Shown: piece after piece, positions 1 through 8,038 of the stretch
Position numbering within the stretch: the stretch's first letter is position 1
Layout of the letters: each line of letters starts with the position of its first letter
Source: JBFXAN01 sp050184225
GTDB taxonomy: Bacteria > Chloroflexota > Dehalococcoidia > CAUJGQ01
Direction: 5' to 3'
Length of the DNA: 36,595 nucleotides
Assembly: GCA_050184225.1 (NCBI GenBank)
Contig: JBFXAN010000053.1
Location: 1-36,595, forward strand
The notes under the pieces: generated by a model
Database searches by the model: none
What the model saw: the letters and a program-made list of their open reading frames with translations, nothing else
What the model was told of the DNA's origin: nothing
Position numbers and translations under genes: made by a program

Positions 1-197
1 GGCTCTGGCTCCCACCCGAGAGCGCCCCGGACATCCTCCGGTCCGCCGGCATCGACCCCATGCGCCGGGCGCAGACGCTGAGCCTGCCGGAGTGGGCGGC
101 GGTCGCGGCAGCGGTGAGGGCGGCACAGGCCGGCGCGCGTGACGCGACCCGCACCCCCAACCCAGCGGCCGAGAGCAGCGATGTCCCCTCAACCTGA
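1..197 (+). CDS. rsmA: 16S rRNA dimethyladenosine transferase RsmA/KsgA, C-terminal fragment
   Basis: An open frame enters from the left edge (first full codon at 3) and stops at 195-197. About 64 residues are visible. They contain the pattern AGIDPMRRAQTLSLPEW, which resembles the C-terminal helical domain of KsgA/RsmA (AGID..RR.ETLS...). RsmA dimethylates two adjacent adenines near the 3' end of 16S rRNA. The methyltransferase domain lies outside the window. The frame overlaps the chosen ispE start by 17 bases, and rsmA-ispE adjacency is common in bacteria, which supports the call. The tail after the conserved block is Ala/Pro-rich and unconserved. Identification rests on this short C-terminal motif and on the neighbour. 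Confidence 0.72.
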   Translation, partial: LWLPPESAPDILRSAGIDPMRRAQTLSLPEWAAVAAAVRAAQAGARDATRTPNPAAESSDVPST

Positions 198-1083
198 TCA
201 TCGCCCGCTCCGCACGATCGCCCCTGCCAAGATCAACCTCACGTTTGAGATCCTGGGAAAGCGGGCGGACGGCTATCACGAAGTCCGCACCGTGATGCAG
301 ACGCTCGCCCTCGCTGATGAGCTGATCGCGACGCCGGCCGAACAGTCATCACTTCGCATCGAAGGACGAGACGCGGAAAGGCTCTCTACCGCGGACAACC
401 TCGTCGCCAAAGCTGAGGTTGCCGTGCCGCCGCTGTTCCACGCCTCACCGGTTCAATTCTTCCTGACCAAGCGGATTCCGACCGCTGCCGGACTCGGCGG
501 TGGGAGCAGCGACGCCGCCGCCGCCCTCCGGCTGATGCAACGTCTCTGGGCACTACCTGATGAAGCGGTTCGGGATGCCGCCGCGTCGCTGGGGTCGGAT
601 GTGTCGTTCTTCCTTCGCGGTGGAACGCAGGTCGCGGCCGGGCGCGGCGAGATCCTAGCGCCGCTCCCCGACCTTCAGCCATGCACGATTCTCCTCGCGA
701 CACCACCGATCGTCCTGCCGAACAAGACCGTCCGACTGTATTCCCGGTTGACCGCTGACTGCTACACAGACGGCTCAGCAACCGAACGCCTCGCCGCGCG
801 CATCCGCTTGGGGCACCCGTTTGGTCACGACGACTACGTCAACGCGTTTGACTCTGTCGCCGACGACGTATTCCCCGGGTTGGCGGACCTTCGCCACCGG
901 TTCGCCGCCATCGTCGGTGGCCGTCCCATGCTCGCCGGTGCCGGACCGTCGCTGTTTATCGCCGTGCCACCGCATGTCAGTACCGATCAATTGGCGGCGT
1001 GGTGTGGTGCGCTTGACCGGCTCGGCTTCCTCGCGGCACCTACGCGCGTGATCGACGCTGAGCACGCAACAGCGGTCACCTGA
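181..1083 (+). CDS. ispE: 4-diphosphocytidyl-2-C-methyl-D-erythritol kinase
   Basis: IspE is the cytosolic GHMP kinase that phosphorylates CDP-methylerythritol in the non-mevalonate (MEP) route to isoprenoids. The protein has 300 residues, the normal length. The N-terminal block APAKINLTFEILGKR (Lys17) and DGYHEV are family hallmarks. The ATP-binding glycine loop PTAAGLGGGSSDAA spans about 100-113 with Asp111 as the likely base. Near the C-terminus the third GHMP motif reads GAGPSLF. I chose ATG 181 because the family motif begins about 14 residues later; an in-frame GTG at 139 would add 14 unconserved residues. The gene overlaps the end of rsmA by 17 bases, so the two are probably cotranscribed. 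Confidence 0.95.
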   Translation: MSPQPDHRPLRTIAPAKINLTFEILGKRADGYHEVRTVMQTLALADELIATPAEQSSLRIEGRDAERLSTADNLVAKAEVAVPPLFHASPVQFFLTKRIPTAAGLGGGSSDAAAALRLMQRLWALPDEAVRDAAASLGSDVSFFLRGGTQVAAGRGEILAPLPDLQPCTILLATPPIVLPNKTVRLYSRLTADCYTDGSATERLAARIRLGHPFGHDDYVNAFDSVADDVFPGLADLRHRFAAIVGGRPMLAGAGPSLFIAVPPHVSTDQLAAWCGALDRLGFLAAPTRVIDAEHATAVT

Positions 1084-1178
1084 ATGGTATTCGCTCGTAA
1101 GTCGATCAGATTGCTATCCTTTTTGACGAGCGGTATGTCTGCCGGGTCGACCGGCACCGCCCGCGCCCAGAGGTGACT

Positions 1179-1895
1179 ATGGCCGGCACGATCGTCGATA
1201 TGCACATTCACACCACGAACGGAGCGTCGGACAGCCAGCTCCGCCCCGAGGAGATGGCCGAGATCGCCAAATCGATCGGCCTCACCGGCGTCAATGTCAC
1301 CGAACACGACCGCGTCTGGGATCGCTATACCGCCGACGCCTTCCGCCGCGAGCACCCGCACCTCTTCCTCAGCCCCGGCATGGAAGTCTCGACCGACCTC
1401 GGTCACATCACCGTCGTCGGCCTGAAGGAATACGTCCCCGGCATCCGTAAGGCGGAGGAGCTGCGTAAGGTTGTCTCCGACATGGGCGCCTTCATGGTCG
1501 TCGCCCATCCCTTTCGTCACTTCTTCGACCCGGTCAATTTCACCCGGCACGGCAAGCAACCGCCGGAGATGACGGTCGAAAACATGATGAAGCTCCCAGT
1601 CTTCGAGTTGGTCGACGCGATCGAAGTGCTCAACGGCGCCAACACGATGCGCGAGAATTACTTCGCCCTCCAGGTCGCCCACGCCCTCGGCAAACCGGGC
1701 ACCGGCGGCTCCGACGCCCACTCCCGCAGCGGCGTCGGCTACTACTGCACCGGCTTCGAGAAGGACCTGGAGAGCGTCGAGGACATGCTCGTCGAGCTCC
1801 ACGCCGGCCGCATCACCCCAATCATGGGCCTCCCCGAAGGCAATCCCCGCCCCTTCACCCTCGACGACATGCCCGAAGGCTACCCGGGACGCTAG
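1179..1895 (+). CDS. PHP-domain metal-dependent phosphoesterase
   Basis: This 238-residue protein begins with VDMHIHTT, the HxH metal-binding motif of the PHP (polymerase and histidinol phosphatase) family. It continues with TEHD (third motif), a mid-protein VVAHPFRH and a C-terminal GGSDAHSRSG, which together supply the usual His/Asp ligands for a multinuclear metal centre. PHP proteins hydrolyse phosphate esters such as histidinol phosphate, nucleoside 3',5'-bisphosphates or short oligonucleotides; the substrate cannot be read from the sequence. An AGAGGTG Shine-Dalgarno sequence lies directly before ATG 1179. The upstream GTG at 1173 overlaps that site and is less likely. No DNA polymerase module is attached, so it is a stand-alone PHP protein. 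Confidence 0.85.
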   Translation: MAGTIVDMHIHTTNGASDSQLRPEEMAEIAKSIGLTGVNVTEHDRVWDRYTADAFRREHPHLFLSPGMEVSTDLGHITVVGLKEYVPGIRKAEELRKVVSDMGAFMVVAHPFRHFFDPVNFTRHGKQPPEMTVENMMKLPVFELVDAIEVLNGANTMRENYFALQVAHALGKPGTGGSDAHSRSGVGYYCTGFEKDLESVEDMLVELHAGRITPIMGLPEGNPRPFTLDDMPEGYPGR

Positions 1896-1927
1896 CTGCA
1901 AACCCTTTCTCGCATCAGTGTCAGCAT

Positions 1928-1951
1928 CTTCCCGTGGGTTGCCACGAGAAG
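1928..1951 (+). terminator. Hairpin after the PHP gene, possible weak terminator
   Basis: CTTCCCGTGG and CCACGAGAAG pair over 9 of 10 positions around a GTTG loop, about 30 bases past the PHP stop codon. There is no T-tract, so it is not a classic intrinsic terminator. It may stabilise the mRNA 3' end or be fortuitous. Confidence 0.3.
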
Positions 1952-1996
1952 CGTGCGGCATCGTGCGGCGCGTGCCACAATGGCGCGTGCGGCATC
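1951..1996. repeat. 12-base direct repeat in the gap after the PHP gene
   Basis: GCGTGCGGCATC occurs at 1951-1962 and again at 1985-1996, with a partial copy (GTGCGGC) between them. It is a short tandem-like duplication in noncoding DNA. No function is evident. Confidence 0.5.
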
Positions 1997-2063
1997 ATCT
2001 CGGCGGCGTCCACTGGTTCAGTACTCTGCGGCCTCAGCGCTGCGCCAGAGCAGGTGAAGAGCG

Positions 2064-2369
2064 ATGATCATCGAGCGGTTGGTCTTCCGAGCCAAGTTCG
2101 GACAAGGCGATGCGATCGTTCAATCCTTTCGCGATTGGAAGGCACGAATCGGCGCCAGCTTCGGCGCACCGATCCGCATCCTTGTCGACGTCGCGGGACC
2201 GCTCTTCACCGTGGTGGTCGAAATTGAGTACCGCGACCTGGCGCACTTCGACGAGTTGCAACGCCGCGAGCAGGAGATGTACGGGAGCGCAGAGTTCGAG
2301 GATTGGTTTGCAGCGTGGAGTGCGGTGACCGAGACCGGTACACGCGAACTCTATCGCGTGATTGAGTGA
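2064..2369 (+). CDS. Small conserved-type hypothetical protein, dimeric alpha/beta-barrel-like
   Basis: The frame encodes 101 residues. The pattern is beta (MIIERLVFRAKFG), helix (QSFRDWKARIGASFG), beta (IRILVDVAGP), beta (FTVVVEIEYRD), helix (HFDELQRREQEM) and a C-terminal strand (TRELYRVIE). This order resembles small dimeric alpha-beta-barrel proteins (NIPSNAP/EthD/ABM-like). I do not recognise a specific family and see no catalytic residues. GAAGAG six bases before ATG 2064 is a plausible ribosome binding site. The gene stands alone between the PHP gene and dinG, each separated by 170-190 bases. Codon use and GC look like the surroundings. Confidence 0.65.
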   Translation: MIIERLVFRAKFGQGDAIVQSFRDWKARIGASFGAPIRILVDVAGPLFTVVVEIEYRDLAHFDELQRREQEMYGSAEFEDWFAAWSAVTETGTRELYRVIE

Positions 2370-2520
2370 ACGATCCATAGCCGTAATCGTCTGCTCATCG
2401 CTCATCGCATATCCGCGAACGTGGATGATCGACTCGAGCGCAGACCGGGTGTCTGTACCACTGCGCCCCTCTTGCTCGTCTCAGGAAGCTATCAATCCAG
2501 CGTCACGTCGTCCGACGCCG

Positions 2521-2526
2521 TACAAT
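2521..2526 (+). promoter_or_regulatory. Possible -10 box for dinG
   Basis: TACAAT matches the sigma-70 -10 consensus at 5 of 6 positions and lies 30 bases before the dinG start. No convincing -35 box is visible at 16-18 bases upstream. Confidence 0.3.
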
Positions 2527-2556
2527 GAGAAGGCCGTCCGCGGTGCCGCGAAGCTA

Positions 2557-5388
2557 ATGACCGATATCTACGTCTCGCTCGACCTGGAGATGACCGGGGT
2601 CGACCTCGAATCGGATGAGATCATCGAGGTCGGCGCTGTCAAGTTCACACGCGACGGCGTGCTGGATCGGTTCGCCACGCTCGTCAATCCCGGCCGCGGT
2701 CTGCCTCGACGGATCGAAACGCTCACCGGTATCCGCGCCGCCGAGGTCGCCGAGGCGCCGCCGTTCCGCGACGTTCAAGAACGCTTTGCCGGGTTCGTCG
2801 GCGACGCCGCCGTCGTCGGACAGCGGATCGAGTGGGATCTCGCTTTCCTTGCCAAGCACGGACTCGCCACCTGCGGTCCCGTGCTCGACACCGCCGAGCT
2901 GGCCGAAGTGCTGTTGCCGGGATTGCCGGACTACGGACTGCGCGCGCTCACGGCGCGGCTCGACATTCCCTTTCCGGTTCAACACCGGGCGCTTCCCGAC
3001 GCCGAGGCGGCGATGGCTGTCTTCCAGCAGCTCTGCGATCGCGCCGCCGAGCTTGATCCGCGCGTACTCGAGGAGATCGTGCTGCTCACCGCCTCCACCA
3101 CCTGGCCGCTCCGTCACGTCTTTCGGGTCGCCGCCGAGGACGCCGTCCGCCGCGGCCGCTACCTCCCCGAGAGCGGCGCCGGGCTCGCCGATCCCCTCGC
3201 CCAGATACATCAGAGTGCAACACCGATCGCACCAAAGCAGCGCCGCGAAACGGTCAGCCCGGCCGATGTGACGCGCGTGTTCGAGGCCGCCGCCGCCGAC
3301 ATCGATCGCTTCCCCACGTTCGAGCAACGCGCTGAGCAACTTGAGATGGCCGAAGCCGTCACCCGCGCGCTCTCCGAGAACGAGAAACTGGTGGTCGAGG
3401 CCGGCACCGGTACCGGTAAGAGTATGGCCTATCTCCTGCCGGCCGCCGTCTTCGCGCTTCGCAACAATCAGCGCGTCGTGATCTCGACGAACACAATCAA
3501 CCTCCAGGAGCAGGTGGTCGGCAAAGACATCCCGATCATGCGTGATCTGCTCGACGCGGCCGGTCCGCCCGACATCCGTGCCGCCCTCGACGACCTGCGG
3601 GCAACGCCGCTGAAGGGCAGGCGCAACTACCTCTGCCTCCAGCGATTTGCCGCGATGCGCCGCGCCGGTCCCCAAGATGAGACCGAAGCGCGGTTCCTCG
3701 TCCGCCTGCTGATCTGGCTCTCGCAGACCGAAACCGGCGACCGCGCCGAATTGACGCTCCGGCAGGAAGAGGAGCCGCTCTGGTCGCGCGTCAACGCGCA
3801 GAACAGCGCCTGCTTTGCCGGGCCGTCCCAGTTCGTCCGCAATGGCACCTGCCAGCTGCTCCGCGCCCGCAAGCGCGCCGACGCCGCCCATCTCGTCGTC
3901 GTCAATCACGCCCTCCTCCTCTCGGACCTCGCCGCCGGCGGCAGCGCCATGCCGAACTACGACTACCTCGTGATCGACGAGGCGCATAACCTCGAAGACG
4001 AGGCGACCAACCAGTTCGGCTTCCAGGCAGGCGCCGGTCACGTCGACGAATACCTCAACTCGCTCTGGATGTCCCAGCCGCGCGAGGCGGGCGTCGTCGA
4101 GGATGTGCACTCCGCCCTGCGCGGTCCCGCTGGTGGCTCGGCTTCGCACCTGCACAGCCTTGCCGACGCGCTTCGTGAGGCGGTCGATCGGGCGCGGACC
4201 CGCGTGCCGGAGGTCTTCGGCCGCGTCGCTGCCTTCGTCCGCAACCACGCCGAGGGCAACGGTGACTACGACAACCGCCTGCTGCTCAACCCGGCCAAGC
4301 GGGCGCAACCGGAGTGGGAGCAGGTCGAGCTTGCCTGGGAAAACCTGCGCGTCGACCTGCTCGCCGTGGAGAAAGCGCTCGTCGACCTGCATGTCGCGCT
4401 GGCCGACGCCGATGGCGCTGACATTCTCAACTATGACACGCTGCTCAGTGCGGTCGCTGCCCAGACCCAGACGGGCCTGATGATCCGCAAGGGCATCGAA
4501 GAGATCGTCGAACGGCACGACGGCGACCGCATCGCCTGGATCACCACCAACCGGGCGACCAACCACGTCAGCTTCTCTTCCGCGCCGCTCGATGTCGGCG
4601 ATGTTCTCGACAATTACCTCTTCAGCCAGAAGGCCGGTGTCGTCCTCACCAGCGCCACGCTGAGCACCTCAGGCACGTTCGACTACGTGAAGCAGCGCCT
4701 CGGTATCCAGGACTCGGAGGAGCTACTCCTCGGCTCGCCGTTCGACTACAAGCGGGCGGCGCTGCTCCTGGTCCCCTCCGACCTTCCCGAACCGTCGCAC
4801 CCCCAACACCAGAAGGCGCTGGAGGAGGCACTGATCGGCCTCTGTGGCGCGAGCAAGGGCCGGGCGCTGGTGCTGTTCACGTCCCACGCCGCCCTTCGCG
4901 CCACCGCCCGCGCCACGCGACGGCCGCTGGAACGGCAGGGCGTCCGCGTCCTCGCCCAGGGTGTCGACGGCACGCCGGCGGAGCTGCTCGAGCAACTGAA
5001 GGCACGTTCCGGCACGGTCATCTTCGGTACGTCCAGCTTCTGGGAAGGCGTCGATGTTGTTGGCGATGCGCTCTCGCTGCTGATAATCACCAAGCTTCCG
5101 TTTTCCGTGCCCACCGACCCCGTCTTCGCCGCCCGCTCCGCACTCTTCGACGAGCCCTTCCGGGAGTACGCGCTGCCCCAGGCCGTGCTGAAATTCAAGC
5201 AAGGGTTCGGACGGCTGATCCGGCACAAGGCCGACCGCGGTGTTGTCGTGGTGCTCGACCGCCGCCTTCGGTCGAAGGGCTACGGCCGCATGTTCCTCGA
5301 TTCGCTGTCCGCGTGTTCCGTATCCGAAGCACCCGCCGCGCAACTGCCGAACATCGTCAGCCGCTGGCTCGCGGCACGCCCATCATGA
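2557..5388 (+). CDS. dinG: DinG-family DNA helicase with N-terminal DEDDh exonuclease domain
   Basis: The protein has 943 residues. Residues 1-165 form a DnaQ-like 3'-5' exonuclease: DLE (Asp9, Glu11), WDLAFL (Asp94) and HRALPDAE (His143, Asp148) are the DEDDh catalytic residues. The XPD/DinG superfamily 2 helicase follows, with Walker A AGTGTGKS at 282-289, the DEAH box at 474-477, and C-terminal motifs including SFWEGVD and a QGFGRLIR motif VI. The exonuclease-helicase fusion is typical of Gram-positive-type DinG proteins in DNA repair. Possible Fe-S ligands Cys360, Cys419 and Cys432 remain, but the fourth expected position is Ser424. ATG 2557 was chosen because the exonuclease fold starts there; the longer open frame upstream has no family similarity. 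The stop codon overlaps the next gene's ATG. Confidence 0.92.
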   Translation: MTDIYVSLDLEMTGVDLESDEIIEVGAVKFTRDGVLDRFATLVNPGRGLPRRIETLTGIRAAEVAEAPPFRDVQERFAGFVGDAAVVGQRIEWDLAFLAKHGLATCGPVLDTAELAEVLLPGLPDYGLRALTARLDIPFPVQHRALPDAEAAMAVFQQLCDRAAELDPRVLEEIVLLTASTTWPLRHVFRVAAEDAVRRGRYLPESGAGLADPLAQIHQSATPIAPKQRRETVSPADVTRVFEAAAADIDRFPTFEQRAEQLEMAEAVTRALSENEKLVVEAGTGTGKSMAYLLPAAVFALRNNQRVVISTNTINLQEQVVGKDIPIMRDLLDAAGPPDIRAALDDLRATPLKGRRNYLCLQRFAAMRRAGPQDETEARFLVRLLIWLSQTETGDRAELTLRQEEEPLWSRVNAQNSACFAGPSQFVRNGTCQLLRARKRADAAHLVVVNHALLLSDLAAGGSAMPNYDYLVIDEAHNLEDEATNQFGFQAGAGHVDEYLNSLWMSQPREAGVVEDVHSALRGPAGGSASHLHSLADALREAVDRARTRVPEVFGRVAAFVRNHAEGNGDYDNRLLLNPAKRAQPEWEQVELAWENLRVDLLAVEKALVDLHVALADADGADILNYDTLLSAVAAQTQTGLMIRKGIEEIVERHDGDRIAWITTNRATNHVSFSSAPLDVGDVLDNYLFSQKAGVVLTSATLSTSGTFDYVKQRLGIQDSEELLLGSPFDYKRAALLLVPSDLPEPSHPQHQKALEEALIGLCGASKGRALVLFTSHAALRATARATRRPLERQGVRVLAQGVDGTPAELLEQLKARSGTVIFGTSSFWEGVDVVGDALSLLIITKLPFSVPTDPVFAARSALFDEPFREYALPQAVLKFKQGFGRLIRHKADRGVVVVLDRRLRSKGYGRMFLDSLSACSVSEAPAAQLPNIVSRWLAARPS

Positions 5389-5912
5389 CGAGGTCCGGGG
5401 AGGATGGCCGGCGCGTCTCCTTGTCACCGCTCGACGTGTGCGATGAAGCCGGCGCCGGTGTCTGGCTCCCGGAGGCGTGGGCTGCGATCGAAGGACGGAA
5501 GCCGGAGACGTCCGAGCCTTCGACCGTCACCGGTCTCATCGAAGCGGTGAAGCTCCGATGGCGCGATGCAACCATCGATCGGATCGAGATTGCGCCGCAC
5601 GTCTTCAGCGGATTCACCATCTGGGAAGACCGGCACTCAGAGGTCGTGATTCGCGGCCTCGCCATCCACCGCGACCAGCGCAACCTCGGCTACGGTGGTG
5701 AGGCGGTCGAGTGGCTGGAGACATCGTCTCCGAACCGCCGCTTTGTCGCAGCGATCCCTCGACAGAACGGGCTTGCCGTCTACTTCTGGCTCCGCGTTGG
5801 GTTCAGGCCGTTTCGCGCGGATGAAGATCGGGAGCGATCGCACGATCCGGATTTCCTCTGGATGCTCCGGTCCGCCCCGCCTGCCACTACCGCCGCGATG
5901 TCGGATCCTTGA
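5385..5912 (+). CDS. GNAT-family N-acetyltransferase
   Basis: This 175-residue protein starts at ATG 5385, overlapping the dinG stop (ATGA), so translation is probably coupled. The central part VVIRGLAIHRDQRNLGYGGEAVEWLE matches GNAT motif A: a beta-strand followed by a Q/R-x-x-G-x-G/A acetyl-CoA pyrophosphate loop, here RNLGYGG. It is followed by a strand and an NGLAVYFWLRVGF block, the motif B equivalent (N..A..FY...GF). The acceptor substrate is unknown. The N-terminal 40 residues are not recognisable. The 3' end overlaps the convergent membrane-protein gene by 26 bases. Confidence 0.75.
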   Translation: MTRSGEDGRRVSLSPLDVCDEAGAGVWLPEAWAAIEGRKPETSEPSTVTGLIEAVKLRWRDATIDRIEIAPHVFSGFTIWEDRHSEVVIRGLAIHRDQRNLGYGGEAVEWLETSSPNRRFVAAIPRQNGLAVYFWLRVGFRPFRADEDRERSHDPDFLWMLRSAPPATTAAMSDP

Positions 5913-6201
5913 GAATCCGCTTCTCCTGGCTTCGTGCTCGTCGCCGCGCTACCCAGGTCATCGTGTAGCGGTTGACAATCCGTGAGAGCCCGAACGAGAA
6001 GAGGGCGATAAACACGAGGAGCACGTAGAATGACCAGTCCGCGACGCGGAACTCAGCGCCCGCCGCCGCGATATACCAGCCGATCGCGACGCCGCCGGTC
6101 AGCGCGATCCAGACGGGCAAGGTTCGCCAGTGCCACTCCGGTTGCGGCTGTGACAGTGGCTCGCGCGGATTGGGACGGCGGCGGCGGCTTGTGCGTGCCA
6201 T
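5887..6201 (-). CDS. Small two-span membrane protein, unknown function
   Basis: The 104-residue protein has a basic, proline-rich N-terminus (ARTSRRRRPNPR), two hydrophobic segments (about 27-50 and 58-76: PVWIALTGGVAIGWYIAA and FYVLLVFIALFSFGL) and a basic C-terminus (ARRRARSQEKR). Both termini are therefore predicted cytoplasmic. ATG 6201 was preferred over an ATG 13 codons upstream because the typical Arg-rich start follows it; no strong ribosome binding site distinguishes them. It is the last gene of the aroC group, 92 bases after the zinc protein. I do not recognise a family. Confidence 0.6.
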   Translation of the reverse strand: MARTSRRRRPNPREPLSQPQPEWHWRTLPVWIALTGGVAIGWYIAAAGAEFRVADWSFYVLLVFIALFSFGLSRIVNRYTMTWVARRRARSQEKRILKDPTSRR

Positions 6202-6293
6202 AACAAAATGGTCGCATACCTGGGCAGCAAGCGGTAGCACCGTGCCTACTCAATTTGATTCGCGGCCTCTCGTTCTGCCCTCTGGTGCTCGAC

Positions 6294-6614
6294 CTACCCC
6301 TCGCGCTTTCGCCGGGCTGCCCGCTTCTGCCGGAGGACATCGCTCGCGCGCATCCCCTCACGGCGGGCATAGGCGCCCCGTCCTGCATCCTGCTCGACGG
6401 CGGGCGTCGGATCGACCCGCCCGAGGCAGAGATCGCAGGCGAAATCAAGCGTCTGCGATTCGTCGTCGATCCACACCTGGCCGCAGTCTTTGGCCGGCAC
6501 ATCACGCCGAAGCGCCAGGTGAAAGGGAAAGCCACACTGCATACAGGTCGCGTTGCTGTAGGTGTCGGTCAATTCGCCGCAGACGCGGCAGACACCGGCC
6601 TGGGGTCCGTGCAC
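6294..6614 (-). CDS. Small cysteine-rich zinc-binding protein
   Basis: The 106-residue protein carries Cys9-x2-Cys12, Cys24-x2-Cys27, His32, Cys44 and Cys60-x2-Cys63: eight potential ligands, enough for two zinc ions. The end (QKRAARRKREG) is strongly basic, which would suit nucleic-acid or ribosome binding. The start codon is GTG, placed 3 bases past the aroC stop, so the gene is almost certainly translated from the aroC message. The exact fold (two zinc ribbons, treble clef or a RING-like cross-brace) cannot be settled by eye, and no enzymatic motif is visible. Confidence 0.65.
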   Translation of the reverse strand: MHGPQAGVCRVCGELTDTYSNATCMQCGFPFHLALRRDVPAKDCGQVWIDDESQTLDFACDLCLGRVDPTPAVEQDAGRGAYARREGMRASDVLRQKRAARRKREG

Positions 6615-6617
6615 AGG

Positions 6618-7766
6618 TCAAGCTCCGGGCGTTGGTTGGGGCATATGCTGCACGAGCTGCCGCTCGGCGTCCAGCGCCGCGGCGCCGTCCGGCCGGATCG
6701 CCTCATAGCGGAGCGCGTGATCGACGAGGACGAGCGCCGTCATCGCCTCGACCATTGGGACGGCACGCGGGAGCACGCATGGATCATGGCGGCCGCGTCC
6801 CTGGATTGTCGTATCTTCGTGATGGCGGGAGACGGTGTGTTGCTCGCGCATAACGGTGGCGGTGGGCTTGAAGGCGACGCGGAAATAGATCGTCTCACCG
6901 TTGCTGATACCGCCCTGGACACCGCCGCTGTTGTTCGTGCGGGTGCGGACGCGGTCCCCCTCCATGTAGAACTCGTCGTTGTGTTCGAGGCCGGTGCGGT
7001 CCGTCCCGGCGAAACCGGAGCCGATCTCGAAGCCCTTACTCGCGGGCAGGCTCAGCATCGCCTTGGCAAGGTCCGCTTCGAGCCGGTCGAAGACCGGTTC
7101 TCCCCAACCGGGCGGGCATCCCCGTGCGACACAGGTAATCACACCGCCGAGCGAGTTTCCTTCCTTTCGTGCCGCCTCGACCGCCTTGATCATCTCTGCT
7201 GCTTTGTCCGGATCGGGGCAGCGAATCGGCGTCTGTTCCACTGACTCACGGGTGACACATTCACGGTCGCACTCCGCGACGATGCCGCCGACCTTCGTCA
7301 CCCAGGCGATGATCTCGACACCATAGCGGACCGCGAGCAGCTTCCGCGCGATCGCGCCGGCGGCGACCCGGCCCGCCGTCTCCCGCGCGCTCGTGCGCCC
7401 ACCGCCACGCCAGTCGCGGATGCCGAACTTGGCATCATAGGTATAGTCGGCGTGGCTGGGACGGTACTTCTCCTGCACCTCGCGATAATCGCCGGAGCGC
7501 ATGTCCTCGTTCGGGATCAGCAGGCTGATCGGCGTGCCCAGCGTGCGGCCCTCGAAGACACCGCTGAGGATGCGGACGGTGTCTGACTCCTTGCGCTGCG
7601 TGACGAGTGCGCTCTGGCCCGGCGCGCGTCGGTCAAGCTCGGGCTGGATGTCCTCCTCGGAGAGTTCGAGGAGCGGCGGACAGCCATCGATCACCGCGCC
7701 GATGGCGGCGCCGTGCGACTCTCCCCAGGTGGTCAGCCGAAAGAGATGCCCAAACGTGTTTGCCAT
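6618..7766 (-). CDS. aroC: Chorismate synthase
   Basis: AroC converts 5-enolpyruvylshikimate-3-phosphate to chorismate with reduced FMN, the last step of the shikimate pathway, in the cytoplasm. At 382 residues the length is normal. Signatures seen are TTWGESHGAAIG near the N-terminus, GRTSARETAGRVAAGA in the middle, SNGETIYFRVAFKPT and GRHDPCVLPRAVPMVEAM near the C-terminus. GAGG precedes ATG 7766. A 6-bp hairpin (TTTGGG/CCCAAA, 7784-7802) lies in the short leader. The gene is the first of a minus-strand unit with the zinc protein and the small membrane protein, and is separated from the other shikimate genes of the window (aroE, aroA). Confidence 0.97.
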   Translation of the reverse strand: MANTFGHLFRLTTWGESHGAAIGAVIDGCPPLLELSEEDIQPELDRRAPGQSALVTQRKESDTVRILSGVFEGRTLGTPISLLIPNEDMRSGDYREVQEKYRPSHADYTYDAKFGIRDWRGGGRTSARETAGRVAAGAIARKLLAVRYGVEIIAWVTKVGGIVAECDRECVTRESVEQTPIRCPDPDKAAEMIKAVEAARKEGNSLGGVITCVARGCPPGWGEPVFDRLEADLAKAMLSLPASKGFEIGSGFAGTDRTGLEHNDEFYMEGDRVRTRTNNSGGVQGGISNGETIYFRVAFKPTATVMREQHTVSRHHEDTTIQGRGRHDPCVLPRAVPMVEAMTALVLVDHALRYEAIRPDGAAALDAERQLVQHMPQPTPGA

Positions 7767-7908
7767 GGTCGATCCTCACTCGATTTGGGGCCGGGTCCCA
7801 AAACTTGACGCTCGGCACAAACGCGGTTCTCTCCGGTGATGGAAGTGACGATGAATTGAAGTGCCGAACAATAGACAATCGAACCATCACCTATACAACA
7901 TTCCGGCA

Positions 7909-7936
7909 TTGCATCATCGATGTATCATGGTAATAT
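7909..7936 (+). promoter_or_regulatory. Candidate sigma-70 promoter for the MGS/SorC fusion gene
   Basis: TTGCAT (7909-7914) and TAATAT (7931-7936) are separated by 16 bases. Each is only a partial match to consensus (3/6 and 4/6). The segment is distinctly AT-rich for this genome and lies about 100 bases before the start of the fusion gene, leaving a long leader. Confidence 0.3.
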
Positions 7937-8038
7937 TGTTGCACTTTCGCCTGGTGGGCAACAGCCAGTCGCACCAGTTCGACCAGCTGTCACACTTCAC
8001 GACTGCCCCCGTGACACGATCAAACGGAGGTGCCAGGT

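Noticed and set aside
987..1961. Minus-strand frame opposite the end of ispE and the PHP gene
   Set aside because: Overlaps two well-supported genes and shows no family motif.
2362..2556. Longer N-terminus for dinG
   Set aside because: In frame but without similarity to DinG; the exonuclease motif begins directly after ATG 2557.
2554..4566. Long open frame (670 codons) on the minus strand opposite dinG
   Set aside because: High-GC antisense shadow of dinG. The translation is low-complexity Asp/Gly/Val/Arg-rich and has no recognisable motif.
8030..8038. GTG 8030 as start of the MGS/SorC fusion
   Set aside because: The GTG overlaps the GGAGG ribosome binding site; ATG 8039 lies 8 bases after it.
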